Of a DNA stretch of 64,000 nt, positions 23,008 through 35,344 are shown piece by piece. The stretch is taken from NCBI RefSeq assembly GCF_025118155.1, contig NW_026251387.1:2015501-2079500 (forward strand). The letters run 5' to 3'. This DNA comes from Cokeromyces recurvatus. Lineage: Eukaryota; Mucoromycota; Mucoromycetes; Mucorales; Mucoraceae. The notes beneath the pieces were generated by a model that was not told the DNA's origin, did no database searches, and was given only the letters and a program-made list of their open reading frames with translations. A program made the position numbers and the translations under genes. How positions within the stretch are numbered: position 1 is the stretch's first letter; every line of letters begins with the position of its first letter.

Positions 23008-23265
23008 TTATTGTTTGTATTGTAATTTTTCTTCTAAAATTTTCCATGGATCCTTTGTCATGTTTGGAGAATAAAATTGTGAAAAGCGTTGTTCGATTGC
23101 TTCTGGTGAGTAATCAACATCATTATTATTAAATTGAAAATTATGAGAAAATCGACCTCCTCTACCGCGTCCGCGTCCGCGTCCTCGTGTGTTTCCTCTA
23201 GGAATAAATCCTCCCCTTCTTGGTTGATATCCTTTATTAAATGTATTTCCTGGTGTAAAAGTCAT
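23008..23265 (-). CDS. Small RGG-rich protein with MPLKIP-like C-terminal motif
   Basis: An 85-residue protein, one exon. The middle is an RGG/RGR run (FIPRGNTRGRGRGRGRGGRF), typical of RNA-binding or arginine-methylated segments. The C-terminus reads FYSPNMTKDPWKILEEKL, resembling the conserved end of M-phase-specific PLK1-interacting protein (TTDN1), where a Pro-x-Met-x-x-Asp-Pro-Trp-x-x-Leu-Glu pattern is found. The family call is tentative; the coding status is likely because composition and ending differ sharply from the surrounding AT-rich DNA. The gene is convergent with the NAA38-like gene. Confidence 0.6.
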   Translation of the reverse strand: MTFTPGNTFNKGYQPRRGGFIPRGNTRGRGRGRGRGGRFSHNFQFNNNDVDYSPEAIEQRFSQFYSPNMTKDPWKILEEKLQYKQ

Positions 23266-24662
23266 TATTAAAAATAAATTTAGGAGAGCTTAAAAAAAAA
23301 TATATATGAATACACATTTGTTATATTTTTCCTATCATTTTGCGCCCAATGAATTTTTTTTTTCTTTAGCAGCCGTCTTATTAACTGAGCATAAAGAAGT
23401 AACATGGAGGAGGGAAAGAGAAAGATTTAAAATGCAATTTCTATGTGAAGAGAATAATCTATAAAAAAAAAATAGTGTACTTGGGCATTATGTCTTCGTA
23501 TAACTCACATTCAGCTTAGTGATATTAACCTGATAATATTTGTTGGTAAACCTTATGATTCAATAACAAAAATTGACACCCTTATTTTAAAGTCGATAAT
23601 CAAAGACCCTGAAGACTTGAATATTGTGGAGGGTTTCTTTTGAGAGTAGTGTTAAAAGAGGTTTGAGGACTAATATATTTTACTTTACCAAAAGTAATAT
23701 AACAATATGGGACGAGACTAAAGAGACTACGATTCTAATTGGAAAGCCAAGGGAGTCGTAAATATAGCTATGTTATTGTTAACAAAAGTAGTCATTTAAT
23801 TGGAACAAAAAAATAAATAAACGTAAGAAGTTTTGTCCCAAAAAAGTTAGTTGAAGAAGCGAGAGCCATAACTTATAAACTAGGATACACTGGTTACCAA
23901 GATACAGCATTGATGTTTAGGGTCTATAGGATTCAATCTATTGTTTATAAAAATGTAATTTCTTCTTTCACCTAATTATTATTAATTAACCGTCACAAAA
24001 CAACAAAGGTCAGATCTGACACAGTATTGAAGATATCAACATTAGTTAGAACCAACCGTGTAAATAAAAATAAGAGTAATGTGAGCTTTAATAGAGATAT
24101 GAAGCAATCTTTGTATCAAATATATGTGCAACATTATAGTAAAAGTGAATTTAAAAATTTGGGGGAAACAAACAAAAAAAATATATATATTGAATTAATG
24201 AGAAAAAGACTATTCGCACAGTCTTTGTCACTTACTGTCATACGCATAATCATGTTCTACAAGTAAGAAAAGAATAAGCATATATTCATTCTGTTGAATG
24301 TATAATGATGACAAGAACAAATAAAATACCTTACAAGTAATCCCTCTTCTTAGTAAATGATACATCATATACACATGTATCTGAACAAAAAAAAAGGGTA
24401 ACATGTCCGTCTTCAATGCTTTTTACTTTGGCCAACATGATTCATACATGATTATTACGTAGTAAATACAGATTTGTTGATATCATTCTACTTATCCAAT
24501 TATACATAGATATTTCTATTGGTAAATAAATTTGACAGTATGCATTCGTTGTATCCATTTATATATATCGTATACGAAAAAAAAAAAGGATAATTTTATA
24601 TAAAAAGTCATAAAGTTCTTTCCTTTCTCTTATATACATATATTTATATACAAAATAAATCA
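23266..24662. other. Intergenic stretch with unassigned open fragments
   Basis: Several short plus-strand open pieces (for example 23550-23640, 23830-23920 and 24027-24266) have protein-like composition, but stops separate them and I recognise none. They may be remains of a transposon. The remainder is AT-rich upstream DNA of the GH8 gene. Confidence 0.35.
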
Positions 24663-25992
24663 ATGGGAAGAAGTATCGAAAGCACGTACACAGAATGGAG
24701 AAAAAAGTATATAAAACAAATGATAAATAAATAGCCTAAACTTGTCAACTATCTGTTTCTTAGTGATTTATTTTATTTTATTTTTATTTTTTTTTAAAAA
24801 AAAAGGTATGTTAAATCATACAAGGATGGATTATATGTTTATTACAAGGAATCAAATGATGGGGGTTCAGAAGTAACAGTTTCGGAAGCCCATGGTAAGT
24901 CTATTGATATTACAAAACTAATGTTAGCTCTTTATATATATATATTTATACCAATTTATAATAAGGCTATGGTATGTTGATTTCTGTTCTCAGAAAAAAT
25001 CGACAAGATTTTGATGGATTCTTTAATTACTTTAAAAATTGGAAGAATAAGAATGGCTTAATGCAATGGCAGCAAAAGAAAGGAAAAAACGGGGAATTAG
25101 TACCAGGTGATGAAGGGGGCGAGAACTGCGCAACTGATGGTGATATCGATATTGCCACAGCCCTGTTTCTGGCGGCTAAGGTATGGGGCAAAAATGATTA
25201 TTTCAAGGCTGCATGTGATCTTGCTGGTGCCATTTGGAAACATTGCTTCAATCATAGTACTTACTTACCTTTATTGGGTGACTGGGCTGATCCAGGAGAT
25301 AAGGAATATAATTTAACTCGACCTAGTGATTTCATTTTAAGTGCCTATTTATTGTTCTATTATGTAAGAATGAGCTTAATGGTGACTTTATGAAAAAAGA
25401 GAAAGGGCTTATCTTTTATTTTATTTATTTTATTATTTTTTTAATTCAATAGGAAGATAAAGAGCGCCAACAATATTGGGGTAGAGTTGTAAATGCAGTT
25501 ATAACTACATGTCAATATCAGCTCACTCTTCATCCTCAGACAGGATTAATAGCTGACTTTTTACAACTGGACCGTAGATCAAAACAATATAAACCTGTTA
25601 CTGGACAAGTATTGGAAGATAAGCATGATGGAGATTACAATTGGAATTCATGTCGTGTTCCTTGGCGTCTTGCACATTATTATATGCTCACAAAGGATGA
25701 ACGATTAAAACCTCTCTTGGAGACTTTATCTAAATTTTTTGAAGGTGTATTAAAGAAAGGTGGAAACTCAAATGAATCTCCTATTCGTGCAGGCTATTAT
25801 TTGAACGGTAAAGCCTTTGTTGACTATAGCGATATGGCTTTTAATGCACCTGTCAGCTTTCTCTTCTGGGTACTTAATGACCAAGCACCTTTGGATCAGA
25901 TTATGAAATATATTGATAATGATAAAGACGGTACTTATTTTGGGGAAACAATTGCAACATTATGCTTCTTACAAGCGCATGTACCTTATTGA
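24663..25992 (+). CDS. Glycoside hydrolase family 8 protein
   Basis: GH8 enzymes cut beta-1,4 linkages in cellulose, xylan or chitosan with an (alpha/alpha)6 barrel. Exon 1 (24663-24706) starts MGRSIESTYTEWRKK and joins exon 2 at 24806 to give the family pattern WRKKYVKSYKDGL. Next come TVSEAHGYGMLISVL with the catalytic acid Glu, then ATDGDIDIATALFLAAKVW with the conserved Asp pair, GDWADPGDKEYNLTRPSDF, DYNWNSCRVPWRLAHYYM, and a C-terminus GTYFGETIATLCFLQAHVPY. Introns follow 24894 and 25362. No signal peptide is seen from this start, so either the enzyme is intracellular or an upstream exon is missed. The exact substrate cannot be told. GH8 is mainly bacterial. Confidence 0.85.
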
Positions 25993-27091
25993 TCATGTAC
26001 CCCATTTCATTATTATTATTCAATAAGCATCCCTATAGACTTTATGTATTATTCAATATAATTAAATAAACATTTAATATTAGCATTATATATGAAATAC
26101 TAAAAGGAAAAGTATCTTATACTATTCAACTGATAGAGAAAGGTTATAAATAAGAGACTTTTTAATTATAAAGTGGTTATATTTCCCTAATCAGTCTATC
26201 ATAGGAATGTATATAGATGTAATGCCTATCTTGTATTAACTGCACATGCATATGCATTCATTATCACAAGTATAATGATAATTGCTGCTATTAAAGGAGA
26301 ACAAATGATAGACTCCATAACGCAAAAAGCTATTAATAAGTCATTAGATGTCATTTTACATTGCATGTAGTACATAGATAGATTTGGAATATACTATAAG
26401 GACAGACAAGTATTCATTTCTTTTTATTTGGTTACAATTATCCTATTTATTGAACTAGATAGAATCTGTGAGAATCAAAATAATCTACTGTAATAATTAT
26501 TAAGTCAAGTGTTATGTTAGCAAAACAGTTTCACTTTGATTTGAGACCATTTTATGAAAGGCCGAGGCCTATATTAGTAACAAAAAAAAAATTAATAAAA
26601 AGAGACATTTGCAGGTTTTTGTGTATCACATGAAAAAGCTCTATTGTTCATATGTAATGCATATATAATAAGACAGGATGTATGATGCACATATGTATTA
26701 ATATATCAATACAGAAGATTATGGCAATAGAAAATATCAATAAAATGACGCATTTAATTATTTAACGAACGCAGTCTACAAATAGCTCAATTACAATGAG
26801 CTAGTCTACCTTTTTTTTTGAAATTTAAAATCTATAATATCAGAAAAGCAACGTGATGAAAATAAATTTCAAGAACGATAGAGTCATAATTGGGCTTTTA
26901 TTAATGTTGGAATTTTATTTTATTTTATTTATTTATTTTTTACGAGTACGCCAACATCAGCTTTTATATATATATATAGTTTAGTAGTGTAATTCTTTCC
27001 AAGAGATAAACACTTTATTCACTACTGTATTTATTTAGCTGCTGAGGAGACTATAAGATCAAAAAGATGATGGAAGTTATTCCCTCTTTTT

Positions 27092-27140
<49 letters not shown>

Positions 27141-27780
27141 CACTTATTTTTTATGGGGTTTTGTTAATTCAGATTATTATGTCGAAAAAAAAAATAAATA
27201 TACACATATACATATTTTCATGATGTATGTTCCAAGGTTATTACGATCTGACATCCAATATTCTTCAGAATAAGGTAACCTAGAGTTAATTGCCCCTTAT
27301 TTAACCTCAGATGAATGAAAGTATCAAAGAAGTTGGAATTTTCCAAGTAATTTAGACACTTCTTTGTGATATTCTTATAAATCTTCCAATGATGCTACTA
27401 TGTATTTTATTAGTCATATTTGCAAATTTTACTTGATTGTAATTATTAAATGCTTTTTCTACTAAAAGTTAGGTCATTTATAACATATGAATTACCTATT
27501 GCTCGAGAAGTTTAACATAAAACAATCACTCTCTATTTTAGAAGTTTTATTCGGACTTGTTGAATCCTCTTTATATCAGGATAATTTATGTAGCATAATT
27601 ATATCTTGTCAAGATCTTTTATCGATGGGGGTTTAAATTTATTAGCTTTATAAAAAGCAATATTCCTTCATTAGTAGCTTTGTTAATAACTTTGATCATG
27701 ATTACTTTTAGGGTAGAAACTTGCCATTATTTGACTCTTTTTTCTAGAGAACATTCTTATTAGTTGTCGTCTTTATTAGA
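25993..27780. other. Gene-poor AT-rich region
   Basis: No coding region is supported. The stretch includes an A run of about 39 nt at 27099-27137 and scattered palindromic AT tracts. Confidence 0.5.
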
Positions 27781-27782
27781 TA

Positions 27783-28170
27783 TTAATAGTTTTTTTTTTC
27801 CTCTCTCTTTCTTTCTTTCTCTCTCTCCTCCAGTTGATATTTTCTTGAGGGAAGACGATTTTTTTTAAGAGTGACAAGATTGATCAAATTACCAATTACA
27901 GTGACTAATAATGTATTATATGTATTTGATCTTATTTGTAGTATTTTCTTATTTATCATAAAAAATAAGATCCGTGACAAAACTACCTTTTCATATTAAT
28001 ATGAAAACCAAATTCGTCAATGAAAAATATATCGAATTTTTCCATTTTATAAATTACTGCTATAGTTGATCTAAATTGTCGAGTTTTATCCCCTGTCAAT
28101 TGGTTGAGATAAGGTGAGCACTTTGTTCACTCATTTCGTATGCTGACAAATAACTTATTTCAAACAATGG
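27783..28170 (-). pseudogene. Tc1/mariner transposase relic (DDE centre)
   Basis: On the minus strand near 28040-27986 the sequence reads IFFIDEFGFHINMKR, the first catalytic Asp motif (FIDE.GF...) of Tc1/mariner transposases. The following frame (27980-27783) has NTLLVTVIGNLINLVTLKKN, where the family has TTLLGAIS...GVI. Stops and frame changes separate these parts, and the C-terminal DN/PPYSP segment is not seen. An old fragment. Confidence 0.6.
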
Positions 28171-30170
28171 GGGGGAATCCTTTTTGACTTGGAAATTAAG
28201 CCTTAAGCCACATCCATTATTATCATTATAATCACTTGCTAGTTATCTTTAATTCATTCTTTCATATAATTTATATACTTAGTGTCTTTATAAACTAATG
28301 CTATCCTCTGGATACAACACCAACAGGCTCAGATTTACTACTTATCACAATAGCAATACCAGGTAATCTATATTTTGCTATTTTTAGATGAAAATTAATT
28401 TATATAAATATTTTTTTTTTGAACAAGGAAAAAAAAAAGGGCAAAAGAGAAAAGAAAAAGAAAAAAAAAGGCGAAGTTTGTTTTTATCCTCTTCATAGTT
28501 TCTTTGATTTTATTTCCTTTTTACCTGAAAAGAAAATGAAAGAAAATTGGAGTAAATATCCATCCTTTTCTTTTTTATTATTAACTGTGCTACTTTTTTT
28601 TTTTAAGTGGAGGATATAGAATGCGGTGTTTTTAAATATTAATTAAAATAAATTGTATATGGTTGCTGTTCACCATTGCTGCTGTTGCTGTTGCTGTTGC
28701 TGCTATTGTTACTATTATTATTGTTGCAATAAGTTTATAAATAAATATGAATACTTCTTTTATTTATAATTATTAAAGATATTTTTATTATAGAGTTTGT
28801 TATAAAAACCCCCCTTCCTCCTCCTCCTCCTCTTAGCATTATTATTGAAGTAGTTGATATCAGCAATTATTTATGGGCCTTAATAAATCATTTGATCCAG
28901 ATATAGTGATCCATTATTAGGCCAAGTTAACAAAAATGTATATAATGTCTTTTACCCTTCCCTCCCCCCAACAAGAAAAAGTTTTTTAATTGTCGGTCAA
29001 TAAAATCATATCAGGAGTAATATTTAATAATTTATTATTATTATTATTTTAAAAGCCAGTACCTGAAAAAACGCTTATTTATGAATACATTTGTCTTTAT
29101 GCGTGTTGCGCATAAATATAATTAATATATAAAAGTATCAATCCCATTTGTGGATGTCAGTTAGCGTTCTTTTGCAAAATAAAGTATTCATATATTCATA
29201 ATACCTTTTCCTTCCAGATGTATTTATTTTATATCTTTTTATACTATATATGTAATATATTATATATTATATATATATATATGTATATATATATATAAAT
29301 ATGTGTATATATATAAATATATACATACTGAAACACGTACGCTATATTATTATTACAAGTTTTTTATTTTATTACATTACGAATTGATTTGTTCATATTT
29401 TAATTCACACAATAAAAAAAAAAGGGAAAAACGAAGGCGTGTATGATTACTACAAATTGAACAAAAATGCAAAGGGTTTCATGTTATGTACTTATTATAG
29501 TTTAATAGACATGACCCGTCTAAAAATACTATCTACACTTTTCCCTCTCTTTCTCTTTCTCCCTCCCTCTCTCTCACACACACACACATACACACACTCC
29601 CTCTCTCTTTCTCGCATATCAAGAAATGGTGGTGGTAGTAGTAAATACTATTTAATCGGCGAAAAATGAACTTCAACGTCTAAGAGAAAGAAGTACCTGA
29701 TATCGGACATTTATAAATAAATGATGTGATAATTCGGGAAAGATTCCCTTTCTCTCCTAATCTATCTAACTTAATATTGAATAATAGAAGCAGCGAAATT
29801 ATAATAAAAATAAAAATAATGATAATAATCGTAATAATAATAAAAAAAAAAAGAGCTGTCGTTAATTATCACTTAAGTGAATAAATAAATTATTTTTATC
29901 TCCTTCTTTTTCTTTTTTTTTCTTTTTTTTTTTTTCTTCTTTTTTTCCCCTCTTTATTATTGACAAAATAATTATATAAAGAAGAACAAAATAATTTGTT
30001 TTTTTTAATTAAGAAAAAAAAAAAAAAGCTAATTTCTACTTTCCTTAAACATTTTACTTTAAGCTTTTATTTTTATTCTTTCCTTTTTATAACATATACA
30101 CTCCTCTCCTTTCATTCAATATTTATATACACACACACACACAAAAAAAGATAGAAAAATACACATCACA
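28171..30170. other. Gene-poor region upstream of bHLH gene
   Basis: Contains a GCT/GTT trinucleotide microsatellite at 28675-28730, (CTC)n near 28812-28832, a long AT-rich microsatellite at 29238-29330 and a CA/CT tract at 29540-29610. From 29890 to 30170 the DNA is pyrimidine-rich, as expected for a fungal promoter/5' UTR before the ATG at 30171. No gene was found. Confidence 0.5.
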
Positions 30171-31053
30171 ATGAATAACGTAACTCTTGGTTTTGAGCAA
30201 TATAATTTTATCTCTCACCCTTATCAACCTGCGAAAATGGACTTTTACGATGTACAAATATATTCCCCTTCTACTCCAACAACACCAGGTAATAATAAAT
30301 AATAAAAAGATAGCATATACATGTATGTATGTATATTGGATTGACATTGGGTTATCATTAGGATTTCCTAGCTACGAAACTCTTGTGCCTACAGTAGTAC
30401 CCAATTGTGTTCCACAGCCTGTTGTACCATCACAGATTGACATGTACAATGCTATGCCACCAAGTCCTGGATCTCCTGGTACACCTACTTCATTATCATC
30501 ATCATCACCCTTATCATCCCCATCATCACCAGAGGTCTCTAGCCCATCATTATTACCCAGTTATATGTCCCTGACTGAGAAAATCAATAAAAGAATCGCT
30601 CAAGTGAATACATTACCGGATTCCTTTTTACCTGAATTTCATCAATACTCCAAGGAAACATATGAAAATGGAGGTACCTGTATGAAGAGAAAGCGTCGTC
30701 GTCATCCTCATCACGACTATGACTCGGATAATAATAATAATAATAATAGTAGTAATAATAACGATAATGACTATGAGAATGGGTTGTCTGCAGCTGAGAT
30801 ACGTCGTCAAGTTCATATTCAATCTGAACAAAAGCGTCGAGCTCAAATTAAAGATGGTTTTGAAGTCCTTCGTCAACATTTACCTGGTTGTGCTAATAAA
30901 AAGATGAGTAAAGCTGCTTTGTTACACCGTACCGTTCAACATATTCAACACATGAAAAAGAATCAGGCTTCTATCATGGCTGAAATTGAACGATTAGTTC
31001 AAGAAAATGAAAAGTTAAAAGCTCAACAACAACAGCAAAGACTTTTTATTTAA
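30171..31053 (+). CDS. Basic helix-loop-helix transcription factor (Mlx/Max-like)
   Basis: Two exons: 30171-30288, then from 30362. The first part (MNNVTLGFEQYNFISHPYQ) leads into Pro/Ser-rich sequence and an Asn run. The basic region and first helix read RRQVHIQSEQKRRAQIKDGF, with His-Glu-Arg spacing for E-box (CANNTG) binding; helix 2 is KKMSKAALLHRTVQHIQHMK, followed by a leucine-rich heptad stretch (IMAEIERLVQENEKLKA) suggesting a short zipper, and a Gln run at the C-terminus. This bHLHZ arrangement resembles Mlx/Mondo-type regulators. Target genes are unknown. Gene-poor DNA of about 4 kb lies upstream, consistent with complex control. Confidence 0.88.
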
Positions 31054-32719
31054 GTTACAAAATATCCAAAATAAAATAAATAAAAATTTATTTTTGTACA
31101 AAAAAAAATAAATAAATAAATAAAATAAAAAATAAAATAAAATAGAAAAAAGAGAGAGAAAGTGTGAGAGAAAGAGAAAGAGAGAGAGAGAGTGAAAGAG
31201 GAACTTGTTCTCATTCCTATTTACATACATTCATACTATAATATGTGTTAATTATTTGTAAGCATAAAAGCTCTGCTGTCTTTTTATTATTATTTTTAAA
31301 AGACCGCATCAGATAATCCCCGTCCAAATTTAACTGCCACAAAGTCGATCCTCATCATAATTACAATTCCATGCTATTTATAATTAATTGGGGGGGAGGG
31401 GAGAATAAGATTTTATGCTCCTGGAGCATCATTTAATTATTACTAGCTTTCTTTAAAGGCGAAACCTGATGAATTTTTTTTTTTTTTTTTAGAATATCTA
31501 ACACTTGGTCTTCTTATTATTATTCTTTGTATGTAGAGTTAATCAAACTAATGTATTTCTCTGTCTTTTAGTAAATTAAAAAAAAAAAAAAAAAAGAGAG
31601 AGAGAAGGAGGGTTAAATAAGCATTATGAGTTAATAGATTTTATACAGTGAAATTAATAAATAAATAGCTTCAACAGTCAGAGCATTCAAGTAAATACAA
31701 AATATAAGAAGAAACACGCGTTATTTATGCTTTTTATAAATTAAATCATCAGATGGTTTAGTAGCTGCTAACATCTCCTTTTTTCTTAAAAAAAAAAAAG
31801 AAAAAAAAATCGTGATACAGGAAAAAAAAAAAAAAAGTCAGTGCACTCGCATAATCTGCCATGTATATAAATATATATTTTTTTTTGAGACATAATGAAG
31901 GGATAAAACAGACACTTGGTTTGAAATGATCTAACTATTTCGAAACAGTTTTCAATACCGTAATGAATATTCAAGAGAGAATAAATCGAATCTAATTTTC
32001 GAAAATATCGACCATCTCGTCTTTTCCTTTTCAAAAATGCTTATAATACGGGATCAACACACCATATACATATATGTATGTATTAGCTTTTAGAGTGCAT
32101 CTTATATATTTATGTTTATTTAATAACTCCATCATATGCAAAGATGGTATATTTCAAAGTATTTAGTACAGACAGAACAAACTAGGTTATACCTATGAAT
32201 CTAGCACGAAATGATATATATATACTTACAAGGTACAGAAAAGAAGAAAAAATATACACGAAACTATTCGTATTCATTAAGGAACAAAAAAAAATAAACC
32301 AGTTTTGTAATGATGGAAAATTGGACTGACTCTATACGCTTAATATTATGTTCTAATCCAAGGTTTAGAATTTAGGCAGGGTTTTTTTTTCCCTCTGGTT
32401 ATTTTGATAGATAAATTCAATAGAAGAAATAAAGATTTCCCTGATTATTAGAATATCAGTTATAGTGTATTAAAATAAGTAGAAGTTCTTATGTTAGTAG
32501 TTAAATTAATAACCCTAAAAAAAAGAAAGAAAGAAAAAAAAGTCAGTATACATGGACTTTTTAAGCATTAATGCTTTAAATCAATAACTATTATTATTCG
32601 AGCACATATTCAAAATTAAAATTGTGGAGAAAACGATTCATAATGAAAACCATAGCGTCTATACATCATTTATAGAATAAATAATATACAAATATGTTTA
32701 ATACTGAAATTGAAGTTTT
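31054..32719. other. Intergenic region 3' of bHLH gene
   Basis: AT-rich DNA with A runs (31570-31595), a purine-rich GA tract (31147-31200) and a G run (31390-31401). No gene was recognised. Confidence 0.5.
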
Positions 32720-33180
32720 AGATCTTTTTTTTTTTCAGATATACCTTTAGCAAATAAGATTATTTTACACATAAGGAGAGACAATGACTATCTCCTTCCA
32801 GACATCAACAACGAAATTTTTTTTTTCTAATTAATCCATCTGCTCAAGATACGCTAGCATTCTTAAACACTTTACATCAACTATGGGATAAATATTTAAC
32901 TACTGACTTCTTCCTAAGAATTGGAACTTCCATAACATTATTCTATGTATATTTTAATTCTTTAAAAATTTTTTTGGCATATTATATGACATAATTTTAA
33001 AAAAAAGGTACACGCTATAAATGTTTTCAAGTTATAATTTCAACGGCAATAATAGAGACAATCTATGTCATATTGTTATATGATACATTAGTAGTATTTC
33101 GTCATATGCTTATACTACTAGACTTTTCAATAATAATAATATTATTATATCAAGTATTCATAATAAGGAATTTATGAAAT
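32720..33180 (+). other. Coding-like fragments of an unidentified, partly hydrophobic protein
   Basis: Three plus-strand open pieces follow each other: one contains NKIILHIRRDNDYLLPDINN (about 32745-32815); one contains DTLAFLNTLHQLWDKYLTTD (about 32840-32990); one, after a plausible AG acceptor at 33008, contains STAIIETIYVILLYDTLVVF and IIIILLYQVFIIRN. They look like exons or a decayed gene for a membrane protein. No start codon or family could be assigned. Confidence 0.3.
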
Positions 33181-33202
33181 CATTTTATTCAGGAAAGAAC
33201 TT

Positions 33203-33243
<41 letters not shown>

Positions 33244-33460
33244 AAGGATTATTTGATGACCTAAAAAAAAAAAAAAAAAAAAAAATAGAATTCTTAACAC
33301 AATTAGGCTATTCATTTTTAAATGATTTAGAAACATATTTTTTTTTTCTTTTTTGTTTTCGTTAAACAATAAAATGCTTATAATATGCAGGTACATATTG
33401 TGATGTACATTTACATTACATAATATAGATTTTAACTATTCATATTTCATCATCGTACAG

Positions 33461-33512
<52 letters not shown>

Positions 33513-33788
33513 TAAATTTTAATATCATTTGAATTAAGTAAGATATCCATCATTTCAAAATAAAAAAAAAATAAAAGAAAAGAAAAGGAAGCTTTTTATT
33601 TATTAAACAAATAGATATATGAGTATTTCTAAATATGATATTATTAAAGATGTGTATACAAAAGTGAGGGTGGTATTTAACAGTATATACATATATGTAT
33701 TTCTTTTGAAGTTAAAAAAAAACAACAACAAAACAAAAACAATGTGAGGTTATTTACATATGCATAATGTTATACAATCTTTTTTTGG
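33181..33788. repeat. Long T and A homopolymer runs
   Basis: Two facing tracts: T at about 33208-33236 and A at about 33262-33285, followed by an A run of about 50 nt at 33461-33510. No gene is present. Confidence 0.7.
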
Positions 33789-35344
33789 TTAAATTTGATT
33801 TAGAAAGTTTTGAAGTGTTTGATCATCCCACAAGTCAGCGGTAGAAGTAACAGCAACAGCAGTAGGAGCATCTTCGTTTGTTTCTGGTACTGTAGAATAA
33901 TAATTAAGATTCAATGGAGAAGGTTCATTGTCATCGTTATTAAATGTTGGCATCCAAGCTATAGCAAAGAATAAATATTAATATACATATTTTAATATAA
34001 ATCATATATAATATTACTTTCTTGGCTTTGCTGTTCTGGATCTTCATCGCTTCCAATTGGTTTACGAAGACAGGAAGGTTGTCTTATCATGATTTGATGG
34101 TCATTGAGATAAGATGGGGTATACAAATTAGGCACCGAGGAAGCCATACGATATCCCATTTGCCCAACTGCAACAGAAGAATGGCGAGTTGGTGGTGAAT
34201 AAGGATGATAAAGGGTACTTTTACTACTATTATTATTATTATGATATTGTCTTTTAGGTGAATTTACATTTAAATTAGCAGCCATTCGATGATGCAATAA
34301 TCCAACGGATGGAGAAAATGCGAATGGTTGCTGCTGTGGAATATTAGGATAATTTAAGGAACAATAACTTGTATTATCATTTCTTCTTCTCATTAGCATA
34401 TCATATTCTTCTTTTAAACGATGCATCAATTCAGCTTTGCGACCTGATGCAGATAAGCCTCGTTCACGTAACATTTCTTTTAATTCAGCCACTGTAATAT
34501 CATCAAAATTCACTTTTTCTAGCTTTTCATCTAGTTGACGACGATAGGTTTCTGCATCTACGGGTCGACGATTCGAATGATTATGATGACCATGATTAAT
34601 TCTTTGAATTTGAATAGGGAGTGCCTTATTATAGTTGTTATTAATGATAGGCGTAAATGTTGAAGATGGTGTAGTTTGAAATTGGCTATTATTATCCTCT
34701 GGGGATTTTAATTTATGAAAATTGTGTGGAACAGAAGCAGATCTCTTTATTCCTACTAGTGAGTGGTTTTCATTCGAGTTGGTAAAATAATAATAGTTGT
34801 TCTGCTGTGGAGTAGCAGTTGTTGTAGAAGGAATTGATTCAGGCCAAACATGATCGGAGCAGTGGACTGAAGTATAATACTGTTGTGGAGGTGAAACCAA
34901 ATTGGATTCTGCGGATGAAGAAGATTCTGGAGAACGAGTAATAAAATCATTACTATTACAATTATTTGTCTATCAATAAAAATAAAAAAAAAATAAGTAA
35001 AGAATTATCAAAAAAAAAATAGAGAAAATAATCTTTATGTTATTTACCATATCAAACTGAGGAGGAGATACACTGTATAATGATGCTTTTGATGTTATAG
35101 GATTAGCAGTATTAATAGCAATTGGTGATAAACAAGTAGTATCATAGAATGAGTTAGAAATCATCGTCTCATTTGATTGTTGCATAGGAACGTCCATTGG
35201 TTGCGTAGCAGTGTTGAAATCAAATTGGTTATAACGATTATCTATAGTAGATTGAAATTGATCTGATTCAAAGGAACTATCTAAAGGATTCATTTCACTA
35301 GTTTGCAGAGGTGGAACCGATGGATTATTATTATAATAAAACAT
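33789..35344 (-). CDS. SAP-domain protein, Asn/Ser-rich
   Basis: Three exons on the minus strand (35344 to about 35049; about 34974 to 34017; about 33960 to 33789). The protein is largely low-complexity (Asn, Ser, Gln, Pro). A SAP domain near the middle reads DDITVAELKEMLRERGLSAS and GRKAELMHRLKEEY, the usual two-helix fold that binds AT-rich or structured DNA and chromatin. A putative nuclear-type basic patch follows (MRRRN). The last exon encodes an acidic/hydrophobic end, LWDDQTLQNFLNQI, which could be an activation segment. The best guess is a chromatin or transcription cofactor; no closer relative is recognised. Confidence 0.75.

Noticed and set aside
28419..28619. Lys-rich open frame.
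   Set aside because: Purine-rich low-complexity DNA producing a Lys/Glu run; no protein features.
29540..29669. Open frame through a CA/CT microsatellite encoding His/Thr/Ser repeats.
   Set aside because: Low-complexity DNA with no coding evidence.
30628..30879. Minus-strand frame rich in Ile/Thr.
   Set aside because: Antisense of the Asn-run part of the bHLH gene.
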